Shown here piece after piece: positions 1 to 14,292 of a stretch of DNA of 64,000 nucleotides (its first letter is position 1; each line of letters starts with the position of its first letter). Made by a program: the position numbers and the translations under genes. The notes beneath the pieces are model-generated. The model made no database searches, was not told the origin of the DNA, and worked only from the letters and a program-made list of their open reading frames with translations. This stretch comes from Marvania coccoides (Eukaryota; Chlorophyta; Trebouxiophyceae; Chlorellales; Chlorellaceae), in the NCBI GenBank assembly GCA_963854735.1, contig OY978098.1, positions 124,001-188,000 of the forward strand, in the 5' to 3' direction.

Positions 1-452
1 TCCAACCGCCGGGCATACAGCTCTCCGTCCGAATCGCTGCCTCCACCCAACAAATCCCGCGCTGGGCCGTCCTCTTCGTCCTCTGAAGACGAATCCTCGC
101 TAGAAGTGCCGACTGCTTTTTCAACATAAAAAAAGGGGGGAAACGTTTGGTAATGAACCAGGCGGTGAATGTGTTTGGGTTGCATGCGATTGCTTTTAGC
201 GTATCGCTAAGGGCGGGTTTTACCTGCATCAGGGCCTGGCTGCTCCCCAGAGGTGGCTTCGCTGTCGGAGCCGGAGGCACCGCCCTCTGCGCAATTAATG
301 GGTGCATGGGTGAGGAACCGATGTCGCATAGCGCAAAAATACACGTGCTAGTAAAACCAAGGGGTGTGCGCACCTGAAGAGTCGTCGGAAGAGGATGAAT
401 CGCCACCACCCTCATTTCCGTGTGTGAGCAGCCAGTCGCGGCGCTTGTACAT
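1..452 (-). CDS. N-terminal part of an acidic Ser/Asp/Glu-rich protein (cut by left edge)
   Basis: Two exons read on the minus strand: 452-374 from an ATG, then a GT-AG intron 373-113, then 112 to the left edge. The phases join (G|TC, Val). The visible start reads MYKRRDWLLTHGNEGGG, then stretches of Ser, Asp and Glu (SSSEDEEDGP) and DLLGGGSDSDGELYARRL. Such acidic serine stretches are common in nuclear and nucleolar proteins, but no domain is visible in about 67 residues and I do not recognise the family. It is divergent from the G3BP-like gene at 903. Confidence 0.6.
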
Positions 453-902
453 GGTGAATTGACGGGGAAATGTGTGAATTTAATTATGTATTAATGCATG
501 AGCAAGGAGCGAATTTCATTTATGGGCCGCGGCAAGCGAACATTTCCTTAAAAAGTACATTTTTTTTTTGGTTCTCGCTGCTCTTCGTGGCAGCGCAATA
601 TTGAAAATTTGTAAAAACACTGGCGATCGTGCGGTAGCAAAGCATAGCTTGACGAAGAAGAGAGTAAAAGCACAGCAACAAGGTGAGCGAGTATGCAGCC
701 GTGGCATGGCCTGGAGGCCTGTGCGACGCGCTTTGCACGTTGGATCGATCTCGATGTTTGCAATGGCGCTGCCTGTGGCCCTCGTAGACTTCGTGGAGCT
801 TGCGATCTCCTTCAGCCTCTGATCATATTTTTCTTTCAAAGCAGGTGCTGAGCCTGAGATAGGAGGATCTCGAGGGCGTCTGTGGCTCAAGGAACTGCAG
901 CC
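453..902. other. Divergent intergenic region
   Basis: Shared upstream region of the acidic-protein gene (-) and the G3BP-like gene (+). It has an AT-rich part (about 475-600, including a T9 run) and a GC-richer part next to 903. Open frames here are short and unsupported. No clear promoter motif can be named. Confidence 0.4.
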
Positions 903-2811
903 ATGGAGCACGCAACACCTGCACAGACGGTGAGTCACTTTAGCATCTCTGCTTACAAAAAATGTTGTTGCGGGTCGCCAACGGTACGCCATTAACGCCT
1001 CATTCTGCCCACACTACCTGCAGGTGGGGAATCAGTTCGTGTCCCAATACTACACCGTGCTCCATTCCTCGCCAAAGCACCTCCATCGCTTCTACTCTGA
1101 TCGATCAACACTGACCTACGCGGACGTCATCCCTGAGGGCGACACCATTACCCAGAACCTCAAGACGGCAACCGGGCAAAAGGTAGCCGTCCGAATTCCC
1201 TCGTTTCCAGCCTTCTGCGGCCCCACGTGCTCCCCCTCTCCCTTACGCTGCTAACACTCTCCTCTCTTGCAGATGATCCACGAGACGGTGATGAACCTGG
1301 GGTATGAGGACATCATGACCGAGATCTACTCCGTCGACTCCCAGTACAGCAAAGACGGAGGGGTGGTGGTGCAGGTGACTGGCGCTCTGCAGGCCAAGGG
1401 CTCTGCCAAGCGCCCCTTCGTGCAGACCTTCTTCCTGGCGGTGCAAGAGAAGGGATATTACGTCCTCAATGACATCTTCCGCTACCTCCTGCCCCCCGGC
1501 ATCGACACAGGCGGCAGCGCCAGCAAGGAAACGGCCGCCGCACTGGCCGCCGCCGCTGCTGCCGCCGCGCAGGAGGCCTCGCCCTCCCCTGGCAGCAGCG
1601 CCGGCACCGTGTCGCCGATCATCAAGGAGGGAGAAGCGCATGTGGAGTGGCAGGAGCCTGGCGCCACAGCAGCAATGACAGCAGCGGTGCCGCCGCCGGC
1701 AGGGGACCCTGTGGTCATCACCGCCCCCCCTCCCCTCCCCGCCGCTCGCTCCAACGGCGCGAATGTGCCTGCGGTGGTCCACATGGCGTACGGCGCCCCC
1801 ACATGCGTGCCCGTGGTGGTGCAGGTTCCCGTGGAGGCGCCCCCGCCTGCCGTCGCCGCCGCCGGCCCTGTCGTGGATGCCCACGCTGCCGCAGTGGCAG
1901 CTGCGGCGCGCGCGCAGCAGGGCTCCCCCGCCAGTACCTCCTCAGCCGAGCACCCCCACCCCCCCTCTCCGCACGTCGTTCTGCCCCCTCCCGCTGCCAT
2001 TCCCAGCGTGCCCTCTCCTCACGTCTCAACCCCCGCCCAGCGCCAGGCAGGCCACGAGTTCCCCGCTGGTGGCGACATGTTTGAGCCCCCCCTTTCTGAG
2101 GGTGTTTTCATTCGCGACATCCCTCACGGCGTGACTGTGGACCAGCTGGCAGAGGCGTTGGCGGCATTCGGCCCCATCACGCCCGGCTCGCTGTCGCTCA
2201 AGTCGCAAAAGGGGCGAGACTCGTACGCGTTCGTGGACTTCCAGTCGGCGGACAGCGCAGCGGCGTGCCTGGCGGCGGGGATAGAGATGGAGGGAAGGCG
2301 GCTCACCACGGAGCCCAAGCGCCCTTTGATATTCAGGCACAGCGGGCCTGGGGGTGGGCGCGGCGGCCCCCCGCACATGGGAGGGCAGCATCATTACTCA
2401 GGCGGGGGCGGGCGCGGCGGCAGGGGACGCTACGACGGTGGTATGGGGCGAGACGGCATAGTCATGGGCGGCGGCGGACGGGGCGGCGGCATGATGAGCC
2501 GCGGACCGCCCCACAGCAGCCCCCCTGGCGCCTACCCCGCTATGGCGTACCCTGGCGGCCATGTGATGATGATTCCTCAGCGGATGGCAATGCCTATGGG
2601 GATGCCGCAAGCAATGATGGAGTCGGCCGCAGCCTACGGCATGGCGCCGACGCAGATGGCGGGGGGAGGGAGCGCGCCTCGCAGCATGGGGGGAGGGCGC
2701 TACGATGAGCGCAGCAACAACCGAGGGCGGGACTCTCGCAGCGGAGGCAGCCGAGGCTCCGGAGGGCCCCCTCCCCCTCCCTTACAGCAGCAGCACCAGG
2801 CATCCCAGTAG
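903..2811 (+). CDS. G3BP-like RNA-binding protein (NTF2 + RRM + RGG)
   Basis: Exons 903-929, 1024-1182 and 1273-2811, GT-AG and all phase 0; 574 residues. Residues 1 to about 125 form an NTF2-like domain (VGNQFVSQYYTVLHSSPKHL start, typical of G3BP). A long Ala/Pro-rich linker follows. An RRM lies near residues 335-420, with RNP2-like VFIRDI and RNP1-like RDSYAFVDF. The tail is rich in RGG/GGRGG repeats and ends in Gln. G3BP/Rasputin proteins bind RNA and nucleate stress granules in the cytosol, and in plants some act in stress and antiviral responses; that role is inferred from domain order. The first exon encodes only nine residues, so the start rests on the good donor at 930 and frame continuity. 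Confidence 0.88.
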
Positions 2812-3882
2812 ACCCGGTGTATGGTGATAACAGGGTGGCCCCCTGTAGCAATGTGATTGACCGGCGGTAGTGATGTTAGCTGCAGTTAGACAGCACCTGT
2901 AGTTTTAGTTAAGCGTCAAGCGTGTAGGGAGCGTTTTTAGTGGTTGCGCGTAAGAGGGGTCGGCCCTCCCTCTGTGGGTGGTCCTGGCTCTAAATTTTTC
3001 TTCCTCCACTTTCTGACTTTCCTTTTTTTTTTTTTTTTTACCCCCGCGGGCGTTCGGAAAAAGAGCAGAGTCCGCGAGAGAGTGTCAGCCCCTTCTTCCC
3101 CCTCGTTCCCCCCCCCTTTCCCCCCTTTTCATGCATGCGTGTTTCATAGAGTGTGTTTGAGAGTTTCAGAGAGAGCTCATTTGCTGCTTGTTTGGATGCC
3201 GAGGGTGCTTTGCTTGATGGCGAGAGCACACAAATTCTTTTTTATTTCTTTTTTTTTTGCGCTTTAGTTTTTGGACGAGTATTCTCATTCATTCAGTAGG
3301 AATATGTGCAATAGCCATAGGCACCAACCCCCCGCTTTACTCCGCTGTGCATTCTATTTTTCTATTTTTCACCCTGGCCAGAACACCAACTTGTTGCTCC
3401 CTGATATTTGCAGGGGCCAGCAATGCCTTGCCCATTTCCCTCATTTGATTTACTCTTGCTCTCTCTTAAGGAGGGGCGCGCGCTATTTGTGGGGGCCATC
3501 TTTCCTCCTCCCGAGACTCTCTGCGGCGGATGGAGCTGAGACGGGCCCCCCTCAATATGAATGGACCATATACCTACGAACAACAACACTGCTTCAACTT
3601 TCTTTTTTCTTTCCTTTCCGTTCTCTTCAGCTAGGGACAACAGTGTGTGTGCGCGTGTTGGTGGCAAAAAATCGGAAACCCAGCAGTCTAGTCAATTTTC
3701 TTCTCTTTCGGCTGCTGTCTGTCTCCTTCACTGCACCAGCTGTGTCTCGATTTTCAACAAATTCACTTGACGGCAACATGAAACATCAATATGCAAGAAA
3801 TACAAGAAGATCAAAAGAATCAAAAGAATACAAATAAAATAATAAAGGGTTGCCACAAAAATAGGCGAAAAATTTGCTAAGG
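2812..3882. other. Convergent intergenic region, pyrimidine-rich
   Basis: 3' flanks of the G3BP-like gene (+) and the ABC1K gene (-). Several T and C runs occur (T run about 3021-3039; T-rich 3238-3258), and AATAAA-like words at 3833-3847. Frames up to 188 codons cross it but are made of low-complexity pyrimidine sequence and lack coding character. No gene seen. Confidence 0.5.
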
Positions 3883-5668
3883 CTATATCAGTTTTGCGCT
3901 GCACTGCTCCTTCCCTTCAGGCAAAGGGTGGGAGTAGGCTGCCAGGCTGAGCGAGGCCGCCCCAGGGGCACCCCCACCAGGGCCCCCGCTGCCTGCTTCC
4001 AGGGCCACCGCCAAGCCCTTGAGCTGCTGCATCGCATCATCAGCAAACGGCTTCCACTGCTTGGCCGAGCTGAACTCTGCCACCCCCATACCGTCTGCCA
4101 GCCCCCGCAGCAGCTGCACCACCCTCAGTACGAAGAACATGTCAGCGGGGAAGGTCTCGATCCCCATCTTCTTAATGGGAGACTCGGGATCAAAGGGGTC
4201 CACCTTGCCGCTGGTGTCGAACATCCCCCGCGCCATTTCCGCCTTCAGCGGCACGTCGTCGCGCTCCGTCACCACCCCCAGCCGATCCAACGCTGCCGCC
4301 ACCTTGCCCTCGTTCCCCTCCGCCAGCGCCTGAATCAGCCGCGCAAACGCGGCGCGATACGCGTCCGGCAGCCGTTTGGACTGTCCGTAGTCGATCAGCC
4401 CGATGCACCCCCCCTTCATCACCAGAATGTTTCCCGGGTGACCGTCGGCTTGAAACAGCCCATCTAGCAGCACCATTCGGCCGTAAGCCTCCGACACACG
4501 CGTCAGAATGCGGCGCGCAGCCATGCGTTTGGTGGCTTCGCTCAGGTTTTGAAACTCGCGGGCGTCCTTCATGCGCGTGATGGGGAGACCGTCCAGAAAC
4601 TCCATAGTCAGCAGGCGGGGTGTCACCAACGCAGGCAGGCTGCGGGGCACGCGGATGCGGTGGCCCAGGCCGTCAAACTGTCGGGCCACCGCGTCCATGA
4701 TGCGCGCCTCCCGCCTAAAATCAAACTCCAGTCGAATCTGTTTGGCCAGCTCGTCCACGGCCGACAGCATGTCGAACTTGAGCTCAGTTTTGCTCAGAAA
4801 CGCCGCCAAAAGGCGCAGATTGGTGAGATCCAACGACATGGTGGGCAGCGCGTTGGGATACTGCACTTTAACCGCCACGATGCCGTCGCTGGGCGCCTGC
4901 TGCCAAATGGCCGCGAGGTCCACCGGCGGCGCGGCGGCCGGCGCCAGGTCCAGCGGGTTTGAGACCTCCGGAGTCAGGGAAATAATCGACTGGTACGCAG
5001 CAGGCTTGGGGGAGGAGCGGAGGAAAGGAAGAAAGAAGTCAAGGCGAGCCCATCCGCGACGGCCCTGGCTGGGCAGCTTGCGCAGTTTGGCCTTGTGCAC
5101 CTGGGATATTGAGGCTGACCCCAGGGGGGTCTCCAGGTCTATCCACTCGAACACCTGGTCCATTGGCACCCCTCCCAGCTCCTCTTCTATCACGGCCCTC
5201 ACTTGATGGGCTGGCATGGGCGGCACCTGGTCGTGCAGCAGGGACAGCTTCTTGCATACCTGTTCCGGAACAAAGTCGCCCCGCGCGCCCAGAAACTGCC
5301 CAGCCTGTGAAAGGAAAGAAACAGGGGGGGGGGGGCAATTTGATTGGTTGATTTCAGCGGCAGAGGGAAAGAGAAAAGTCGTTTTAGTGTTAGTTTTAGG
5401 TTTTTACTACCTTCAGATAGAAGCCTCGCAGGTCCACGCACAGGGCGTGCATCTGCTCTGCCGCCCGCTCGTGCCTGGCGTCCCAAATCTCGGCTTTCAC
5501 CCGCTCGTTGCTCCAACCGCTGAACTGCGCCGCCAGCGCGCGCATCTGGGTGGCCTTGTAGCCCAGGTAGATGGAGGAGGCACGCCACCAGAACTCGGTG
5601 GTGCGAGCGGCGTTGTCGATAGGGGACAGCTGGCCTCCAGTGACAACAGCGTCGCTTCTGCCGCTCAT
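3883..5668 (-). CDS. ABC1/ADCK/COQ8-family atypical kinase-like protein
   Basis: Exon 1 5668-5411 and exon 2 5304-3883, GT-AG, phase 0; 559 residues. The join creates the family's KxGQ motif (K-A-G-Q, residues 86-89, followed by FLGARGDFVPE). Further signatures are the glycine/alanine loop PLGSASISQVH, the VAVKVQYP strand with the conserved Lys, and the catalytic region DGHPGNILV with IDYGQSK (HPGN and a D-Y-G form of DFG). The family supports ubiquinone or plastoquinone/tocopherol metabolism in mitochondria or plastids. No clear transit peptide is visible. About 55 residues sit between SQVHKAKL and VAVKVQYP, longer than usual; this is either a family insertion or a retained in-frame intron. 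Confidence 0.9.
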
Positions 5669-6029
5669 TTTGAAAAGTGAGTGGGGTTCTAAACTGGGGA
5701 TGTCGAGTAATGCGCGGCTGCAGCAGCGTGCAACCGGCGATGGGAGACTAAATGCGCTCGAAACTGATGATATGAATGGCTTCGGTGCTTTTTCAAAATC
5801 AGATGCAAAAACTTAATAACTTGTTTTTCGCCAGCTATTTCGCTGCGGCAGAATCATGATTGTGTCGAGACCTGCAGGTTCTCTGCTAAGATGCAAATGA
5901 GCGACATATTTCAATTAAATGAGCAAAAACGTTGATGGAGCGTCACTAGTCCCTGGTCTTTTCGCCGGCGTTTATTTTTATATTTTTAGCAAAAAAAAGG
6001 AAGCCTCTCTTTTAAAGCACGCAGAAACG
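5669..6029. other. Divergent intergenic region
   Basis: Shared upstream region of ABC1K (-) and RPL26 (+). AT-rich, with no reading frame of coding character. No specific promoter element could be assigned. Confidence 0.4.
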
Positions 6030-6784
6030 ATGAAGTTTTCGGACACTGTGTCTTCGTCCAGGCGAAAGTGCCGGAAGGCAAGTTATATCACTTTCATTGA
6101 TTGATTGAAGAGGGAAAAAATCGGAGGCGGGGCTGGCGATAAACACAAGCCACCTGGAAATTTTAAACATATATTTGCAGCGTGCAATGGAGGATTTGGA
6201 TGGGCTATGAAGTGACGGCGGTAAATTGATGCGGCTCCAATTTTTTTTGACTTTTGCGCAGGCACACTTCTCGGCGCCTTCCAATGTGCGAAGGAAGCTT
6301 ATGAGCGCTCCCCTCTCCACTGAGCTCAGGAACAAGCACAGCGTGAGTCCATATTTTACTTTTTTCAGCCTGTTACTTTTTTTTTAGTTTTAATTATGTA
6401 TCATTAATGCTTTTTTTTTTGCACGTATGACACTCGCATTACATGTTCTGACGCTTCTTCCACGCAACACATCTCCTACAGGTCCGCTCGGTGTCCATCC
6501 GCAAGGATGACGAGGTGACGGTGATGCGTGGCACCTTCAAGGGCCGCGAGGGCAAGGTGGTGCAGGTGTACCGCAAGAAGTGGGTCATCCACATCGAGCG
6601 CGTCACCCGGGAGAAGTCCAACGGCGTGTCGGTGCCTGTGGGCATTGACGCCTCCAAGGTGGTCATCACCAAGCTCAAGATGGACAAGGACCGCAAGGCG
6701 CTGCTGGAGCGGAAGCGTGGCAGCAAGGCCGACAAGGGCAAGTTCACGGAGCAGGAGATCCAGGCGATGGACAACGTGGATTGA
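6030..6784 (+). CDS. RPL26: 60S ribosomal protein L26 (uL24)
   Basis: Exons 6030-6077, 6262-6342 and 6482-6784; 143 residues, the usual length for eukaryotic RPL26. It starts [20 protein letters not shown] and continues with [20 protein letters not shown], the KOW-motif region, and ends near MDNVD. The protein sits near the exit tunnel of the cytosolic large subunit. The first intron begins GCAAGT instead of GT (AG|GCAAGT, 6078-6261); only this donor joins the highly conserved K-A-H-F-S peptide in frame. The second intron is ordinary GT-AG. Identity is very secure. Confidence 0.97.
6078..6261 (+). other. GC-AG intron in RPL26
   Basis: The intron starts GCAAGT after exon AAG and ends TTTTGCGCAG. 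The flanking codons give KCRK|AHFS, conserved in RPL26. No GT donor nearby keeps the frame. Confidence 0.88.
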
Positions 6785-7200
6785 TCTGGGGGGTGCGGCC
6801 AAAAACTTTAACCTATAGGAAAGTGTGTACCATGAATAGAAGAATATGACAGCGTGTAAAAAGTTCAGAAATGCGGGGTTGGTGCGGTACTGAGTGCAGT
6901 GTGGGGTGGAGGCGAGGAGGAGAGAGCTAGGTTTTAGGGGGCGCAGCCCGTAATGCGGGGGGACGGCGAGCGGAGTCAATAGTGGTATGGATGGATGGAT
7001 GAATGGGCCGAAGGGGTCTCTGTCCATCCAGGGCTGGTAATGGGTGCTCCGACTCTCAATGCATGGGGGTTAGTGCAGAACCATTCATTTGAAGCAATTA
7101 TGCGACTGTGTGTCCCTCTGAAAAGAAGGCTGAGAAAGGGAGTCGAGTGGTCAGCCAGTCTTTTTATTTATATAAAATGGGACGGTAATAAGCTGGTACC
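6785..7200. other. Spacer between RPL26 and MAPK
   Basis: 3' flank of RPL26 and upstream region of the MAPK gene. It contains a short (GGAT)n-like run about 6985-7005. No gene seen. Confidence 0.4.
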
Positions 7201-8921
<1,721 letters not shown>

Positions 8922-9557
8922 TTGACCAACCCTCCCTTTCTGGAGTGCAGCGCCGCAAAACTGCCGCTACTGCCTCCAACTTCCTCAGAAGAATGTGTTT
9001 CGTGTCTCTCCTTTTTCCTTGAAACCCCATGTGCTATTCATTTCACACACACACACACCCGCCCCCCCCCCCCCCTCTTTTTCCCTCGTCCCCGTTAGAA
9101 TATCGAAGTACATTTTCTACTTCGTTTACGCAGCCTTTATTTCTCCCTCCCTCTCTCTCTATTGCATTGCATTTCCCGCTGGACGAGATTGTCTTCGCTT
9201 GGTTGCCTATTCAATAAAAGCCAAAACAATAAAAGCAAAAGCGGTGACTTTGTTTCACCCCGTTATTTTTTGTCTAATTTCCTATTTATCAGCACATAGC
9301 CCTTGTGGCGGGGGTTTTCCAAAATTGTTTTCTTCCCTTTTTTTTCCCCCAAAAACTTCGCTGAGCTGGGCAACCCGACTCACGTCTTCTTTCGCCATAT
9401 TTCCTTTGGCCTACTAAAATAAAGATGAGCATGCGGAGTTTGAATGCATGCGAGTCTTCAGTATTCAGCGCAAAGTTGTTGGCATCATGGCAGCCTACGA
9501 AAAAAACGAGTCTGCCGGTTTTATAACATTGAAATAAATTATGTGTTTTTAAACTAT
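8922..9557. other. Convergent intergenic region with simple repeats
   Basis: 3' flanks of MAPK (+) and PIG-Q (-). It has a (CA)n run about 9046-9059, a C run about 9063-9076, and two close copies of AATAAAAGC (about 9213-9237) that could act as polyadenylation signals for MAPK. No gene seen. Confidence 0.5.
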
Positions 9558-10488
9558 CTAAATTGTTTTTTGTAATTCCAGTTCCTCTCTCAAGCGCCTG
9601 TCAGGCAGAAAAACAGTCAATAGGCCCCTCCATGCAGAGATGCCAATTAATTGGCCCAAACAAATGCTCTGCAAGCTCTCTGCTACACCTAGTCGCTCGT
9701 CTCCGACCCGCGTGCCGCCTTCCAACCGCTCAATCTTCCGCGCCACCGCCATTAACGCCTCCACTACAGCTGCGCAGCACAGGTGCAGGGTGCTCACATA
9801 CGCATAGTACCAAACCGTCGTAGGCAGCGTCAAAAGAAGGGGCATGAACAATAACGCCGCAGCTGCCAGGTGCACAGGACTCGAGGACCCTTCCGCGACC
9901 GCGCCCGACCCCGGAAAGAAAGGAAGGTGGGCTGTGCCCCGCATGGCCGCCCACGTTGTTGCTGTCGCAGTCAGGTGCGCGCGATACAGCGCGGCTGAGG
10001 CGGCGTACACGAGCTCCAAGGGGGCCAGCATGATGAGCACCCCCCAGGCGAGGCCTCGGAAGGTCTGGCTGGCGCCGACAAGGGGGGCAAGCAGCGCTGC
10101 CGCCGCGCAAATGGTCTCAAGGAAGGGAGAGAGCCAAGAATAGAGGGGTTGGCAGGTGGTGACGCACCAGATGCCCGCCCTGCCCCACCAGCGTGCCAGC
10201 TGGATGTGCAGCTTGACGCCTGCGCGTCATCAAAAGACGGGTGATGAAAATACTGTGAAATAAAATGGCAATTTGGGAGAAAAGAGTGGCAAAGCAAGTG
10301 AAATCCCCACCTGCAGGTTTGGCTGACATGAACCAGCGCAGCTGGTTAAAGATGAGCTGGGAGAAGGCTGCCAGGGCATTGGCGATGGCGTCGGTGGCGG
10401 TGAAGCGATGGGACCACATTAGGTAACCTATGGCAGCAGCGAGCAGGTGGAACACCAGTTTAAGGGCGGGGTTACTTCCTCGTGCCAT
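9558..10488 (-). CDS. GPI N-acetylglucosaminyltransferase subunit Gpi1/PIG-Q-like
   Basis: Exon 1 10488-10311 and exon 2 10219-9558; 279 residues. The join makes PAGVKLHIQLARWWG, which matches the Gpi1 signature P-A-G-x-K-L-N/H. Several hydrophobic segments follow, including IWCVTTCQPLYSWL, VLIMLAPLELVYAASAAL and ALLFMPLLLTLPTTVWYYAY. PIG-Q/Gpi1 is a membrane subunit of the ER complex that starts GPI-anchor synthesis by adding GlcNAc to phosphatidylinositol. Here the protein begins just before the Gpi1 core and lacks the long N-terminal part of animal and yeast homologues, so either the family is short in this lineage or an upstream exon was missed. Confidence 0.78.
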
Positions 10489-10943
10489 CGTTTAATCGTC
10501 CAGCAAAGGTAACAAGCAAAGGTAGGGGATGTTGGGTGCAGATGACAGCAGTGGAATTTCAGGCTAGTTTGGAGATTAAAAATTCGAGAAAAATGGCCGG
10601 CTGCTGTGTTTCAGTCCAAAGCAGAATTGGGATGAGGCGTGTTTGTGAAAAGTTTGTGATAAAATGTCAATGTAACGTGCCAGAAAATGACCGTCGCAGG
10701 CTGTGGCGTTGAGGTAATAAAAAATTTGCAATGTCTCATAATTTGTAACTAACTCGTGCACGGCACGGGCCCAACTCAGCAGGCAAAACTCGAAAAAAGA
10801 AGTTCGATGAGCCGTTGTTGACGAGGAGGTCATCGCAGGATTCCTGCGTTTAACAATTGGCGCAGATGTTGAAAACTAATCTTGAATAATGCACGCTTGC
10901 TGAACCGCATTTTTTCGGCTTTCGTTTTTTGTTATTGTGAAAG
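10489..10943. other. Divergent intergenic region
   Basis: Shared upstream region of PIG-Q (-) and the HNH-like gene (+). AT-rich, with no frame of coding character. Confidence 0.4.
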
Positions 10944-12054
10944 ATGGGGAGGCAGCCTGAAAGCGAGCTGCAGCGCACTGTGGCGTGAGTGAAAGCACTT
11001 CAGTCAATTGCTTAAGCATTCTCCCCAAGCTGAATGGCAGAGAATGCCCACCTCGCAATAAACCGTTGCCAACCAACTCTTACATGTGATGTTTGCTTTG
11101 CTCCTTTTGTGTTTCACTCGCAGATGGGCCAGCGACCAGGCGGTCACGCTCCTCCGCCCCCTGATGCCCGCCATGCAGCCGGTGGTGCCGTACGTATTAC
11201 AAGCGGCCGTCAGCATGGGCGCGTACACCGCCGGCCTTGCCGCCACTCAAGTCCTGGGCTCAGCACTGCGAATATCCTGCGCCACCCCCATCGCAGCCCC
11301 AATAGGGGGTTTTATCGGCGTGGGCTTTGCCTCCGCGCTAGCAGGTCAGGCCTCGCTGAAATTTGAGCACGTGCGGCGAGAAGGCTATCAGCGTGCCGTC
11401 CTTGAGCCGGGAGCGCTGCTGTGGGGCGTGCGGCGGGAGGTGCTCATCACGGACGCTGCTCTAGGCATTGTGGCGTTCAAATTTATGGGCGGGAGGTTCC
11501 GCAGCATGATGCCCAGCGATTTAACCAAGGTTGGCGCTATCGCTCGGGAATCGCTGCCAGCCATCAACGGGCAGCAGTACGCCAGCGAGGAGGCGCGTGG
11601 GGAGCTGCGGCGGTTCTTCCGGCGGGACGGGTGCCACCACTGCGGCACGCGGAGAGGCAGAACCATAGGAGACCACATGCCGCCTAATAAGCACGTGCAA
11701 ATTGAGATAGAGCGCGCAAAGAGCACGACGCGGAGGCTGCTGGACCGCACGCTCAGGGCGTTTCAGATCCCTCCCCATCTGACGCGACTGTTGGGAGGCA
11801 GCGGGGCGGCGATGGGGAGGGGGCGGCACCCTGCGGCTCCCAAGCAGCGTTTCTACCCACAATGTGAGCCGTGTTCGCTGAAGCAGTCGCAGGCGGTGCG
11901 CGCCAACCGGTCTCACCTGGTATACCACGAGTTGCTGCACCAAGGGGGCAAGAGCAGCGCCTGGCACTACGCAGGGCCGCTGGTGGGGTTGCGTCACGCG
12001 GAATCGGCAGCAGCGCTGGAGGCAGACGAGCAGCGGAACAAAAAGTGGTGGTGA
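10944..12054 (+). CDS. Uncharacterised membrane-associated protein with HNH-like zinc motif
   Basis: Exon 1 10944-10984 and exon 2 11124-12054 (GT-AG, GC|A joins as Ala); 323 residues. The N-terminal third is hydrophobic and Ala/Gly-rich (LRISCATPIAAPIGGFIGVG), suggesting membrane segments. The central part has C-H-H-C-G-T-R-R-G-R-T-I-G-D-H-M-P-P-N, and later F-Y-P-Q-C-E-P-C-S-L-K-Q. Two CxxC pairs around a D-H pair resemble an HNH/treble-clef zinc fold. I cannot name the family. An endonuclease function is not established: the fold could be structural. The C-terminus is polar and ends EQRNKKWW. The first exon is short (13 codons) and is supported by its GTGAGT donor and phase. Confidence 0.72.
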
Positions 12055-12412
12055 CGATGGTGAAAGTTGATGCGTAGATGAATGGGGAATGCGCGTAAAA
12101 CTGTACTTTTGGGGGGTTTATTTCCTTTCCACGGGGTCTGAAAATGAAAAAAAACCTGCCGGTGAAACATTTTTATAGAGGTTCCCCATCTGCTGCTCTG
12201 TCCCTCATCTCTCTGGATTTTTTCTTTTCTTTCCTATGCCGTATTTTACCAGCAGCTCATGAAAATGGATGAATCAATATACGTATGTTGAAAGGCCCTT
12301 TTTAAGAATCAGTCAATTTTATAATATGGCTGACAAACATCCCATAAATGAATGAATGAATCAGTAGCAAAGGCGAGAGAGAGAGAGTGAAGAAGTTCAC
12401 AGCACCACATAC
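12055..12412. other. Convergent intergenic region
   Basis: 3' flanks of the HNH-like gene (+) and adenosine kinase (-). Contains a (GAAT)n run about 12346-12361 and a (GA)n run about 12374-12387. No gene seen. Confidence 0.4.
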
Positions 12413-13927
<1,515 letters not shown>

Positions 13928-14292
13928 TTTCGAGTTTGGATCTCCCCACTGTTCTAAGCTTGTATGCAAATTGCGAAGAGATCCGCCTAAACGGCGTGAA
14001 ATGAAGGCGAACATTATTTTTATAAAATTGGCGCGCTCGCCACTAAGGAGGTCGTCTCGACAGCATTGGGCGCTTTGGAGGGTGTTCCACATAAACACGA
14101 ATAATTCAAAACGCAGGGCATGCTCCCGGACACGTCCATGTCAGCAAGTTTTGAGAGAAAAGAATGGTGAAAATTTTGAACTCTCGAGCGAAATAGGAGC
14201 CACAAGACGGCTTCTTTTCCACATAAAATGCAATACTAAATTCATGTCGGATCAACGGCTCGCCACCCATTTGTGCTAGCAGCCAATGCCTC
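13928..14292. other. Divergent intergenic region
   Basis: Shared upstream region of ADK (-) and the GGCT-like gene (+). No coding frame or named element seen. Confidence 0.4.
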
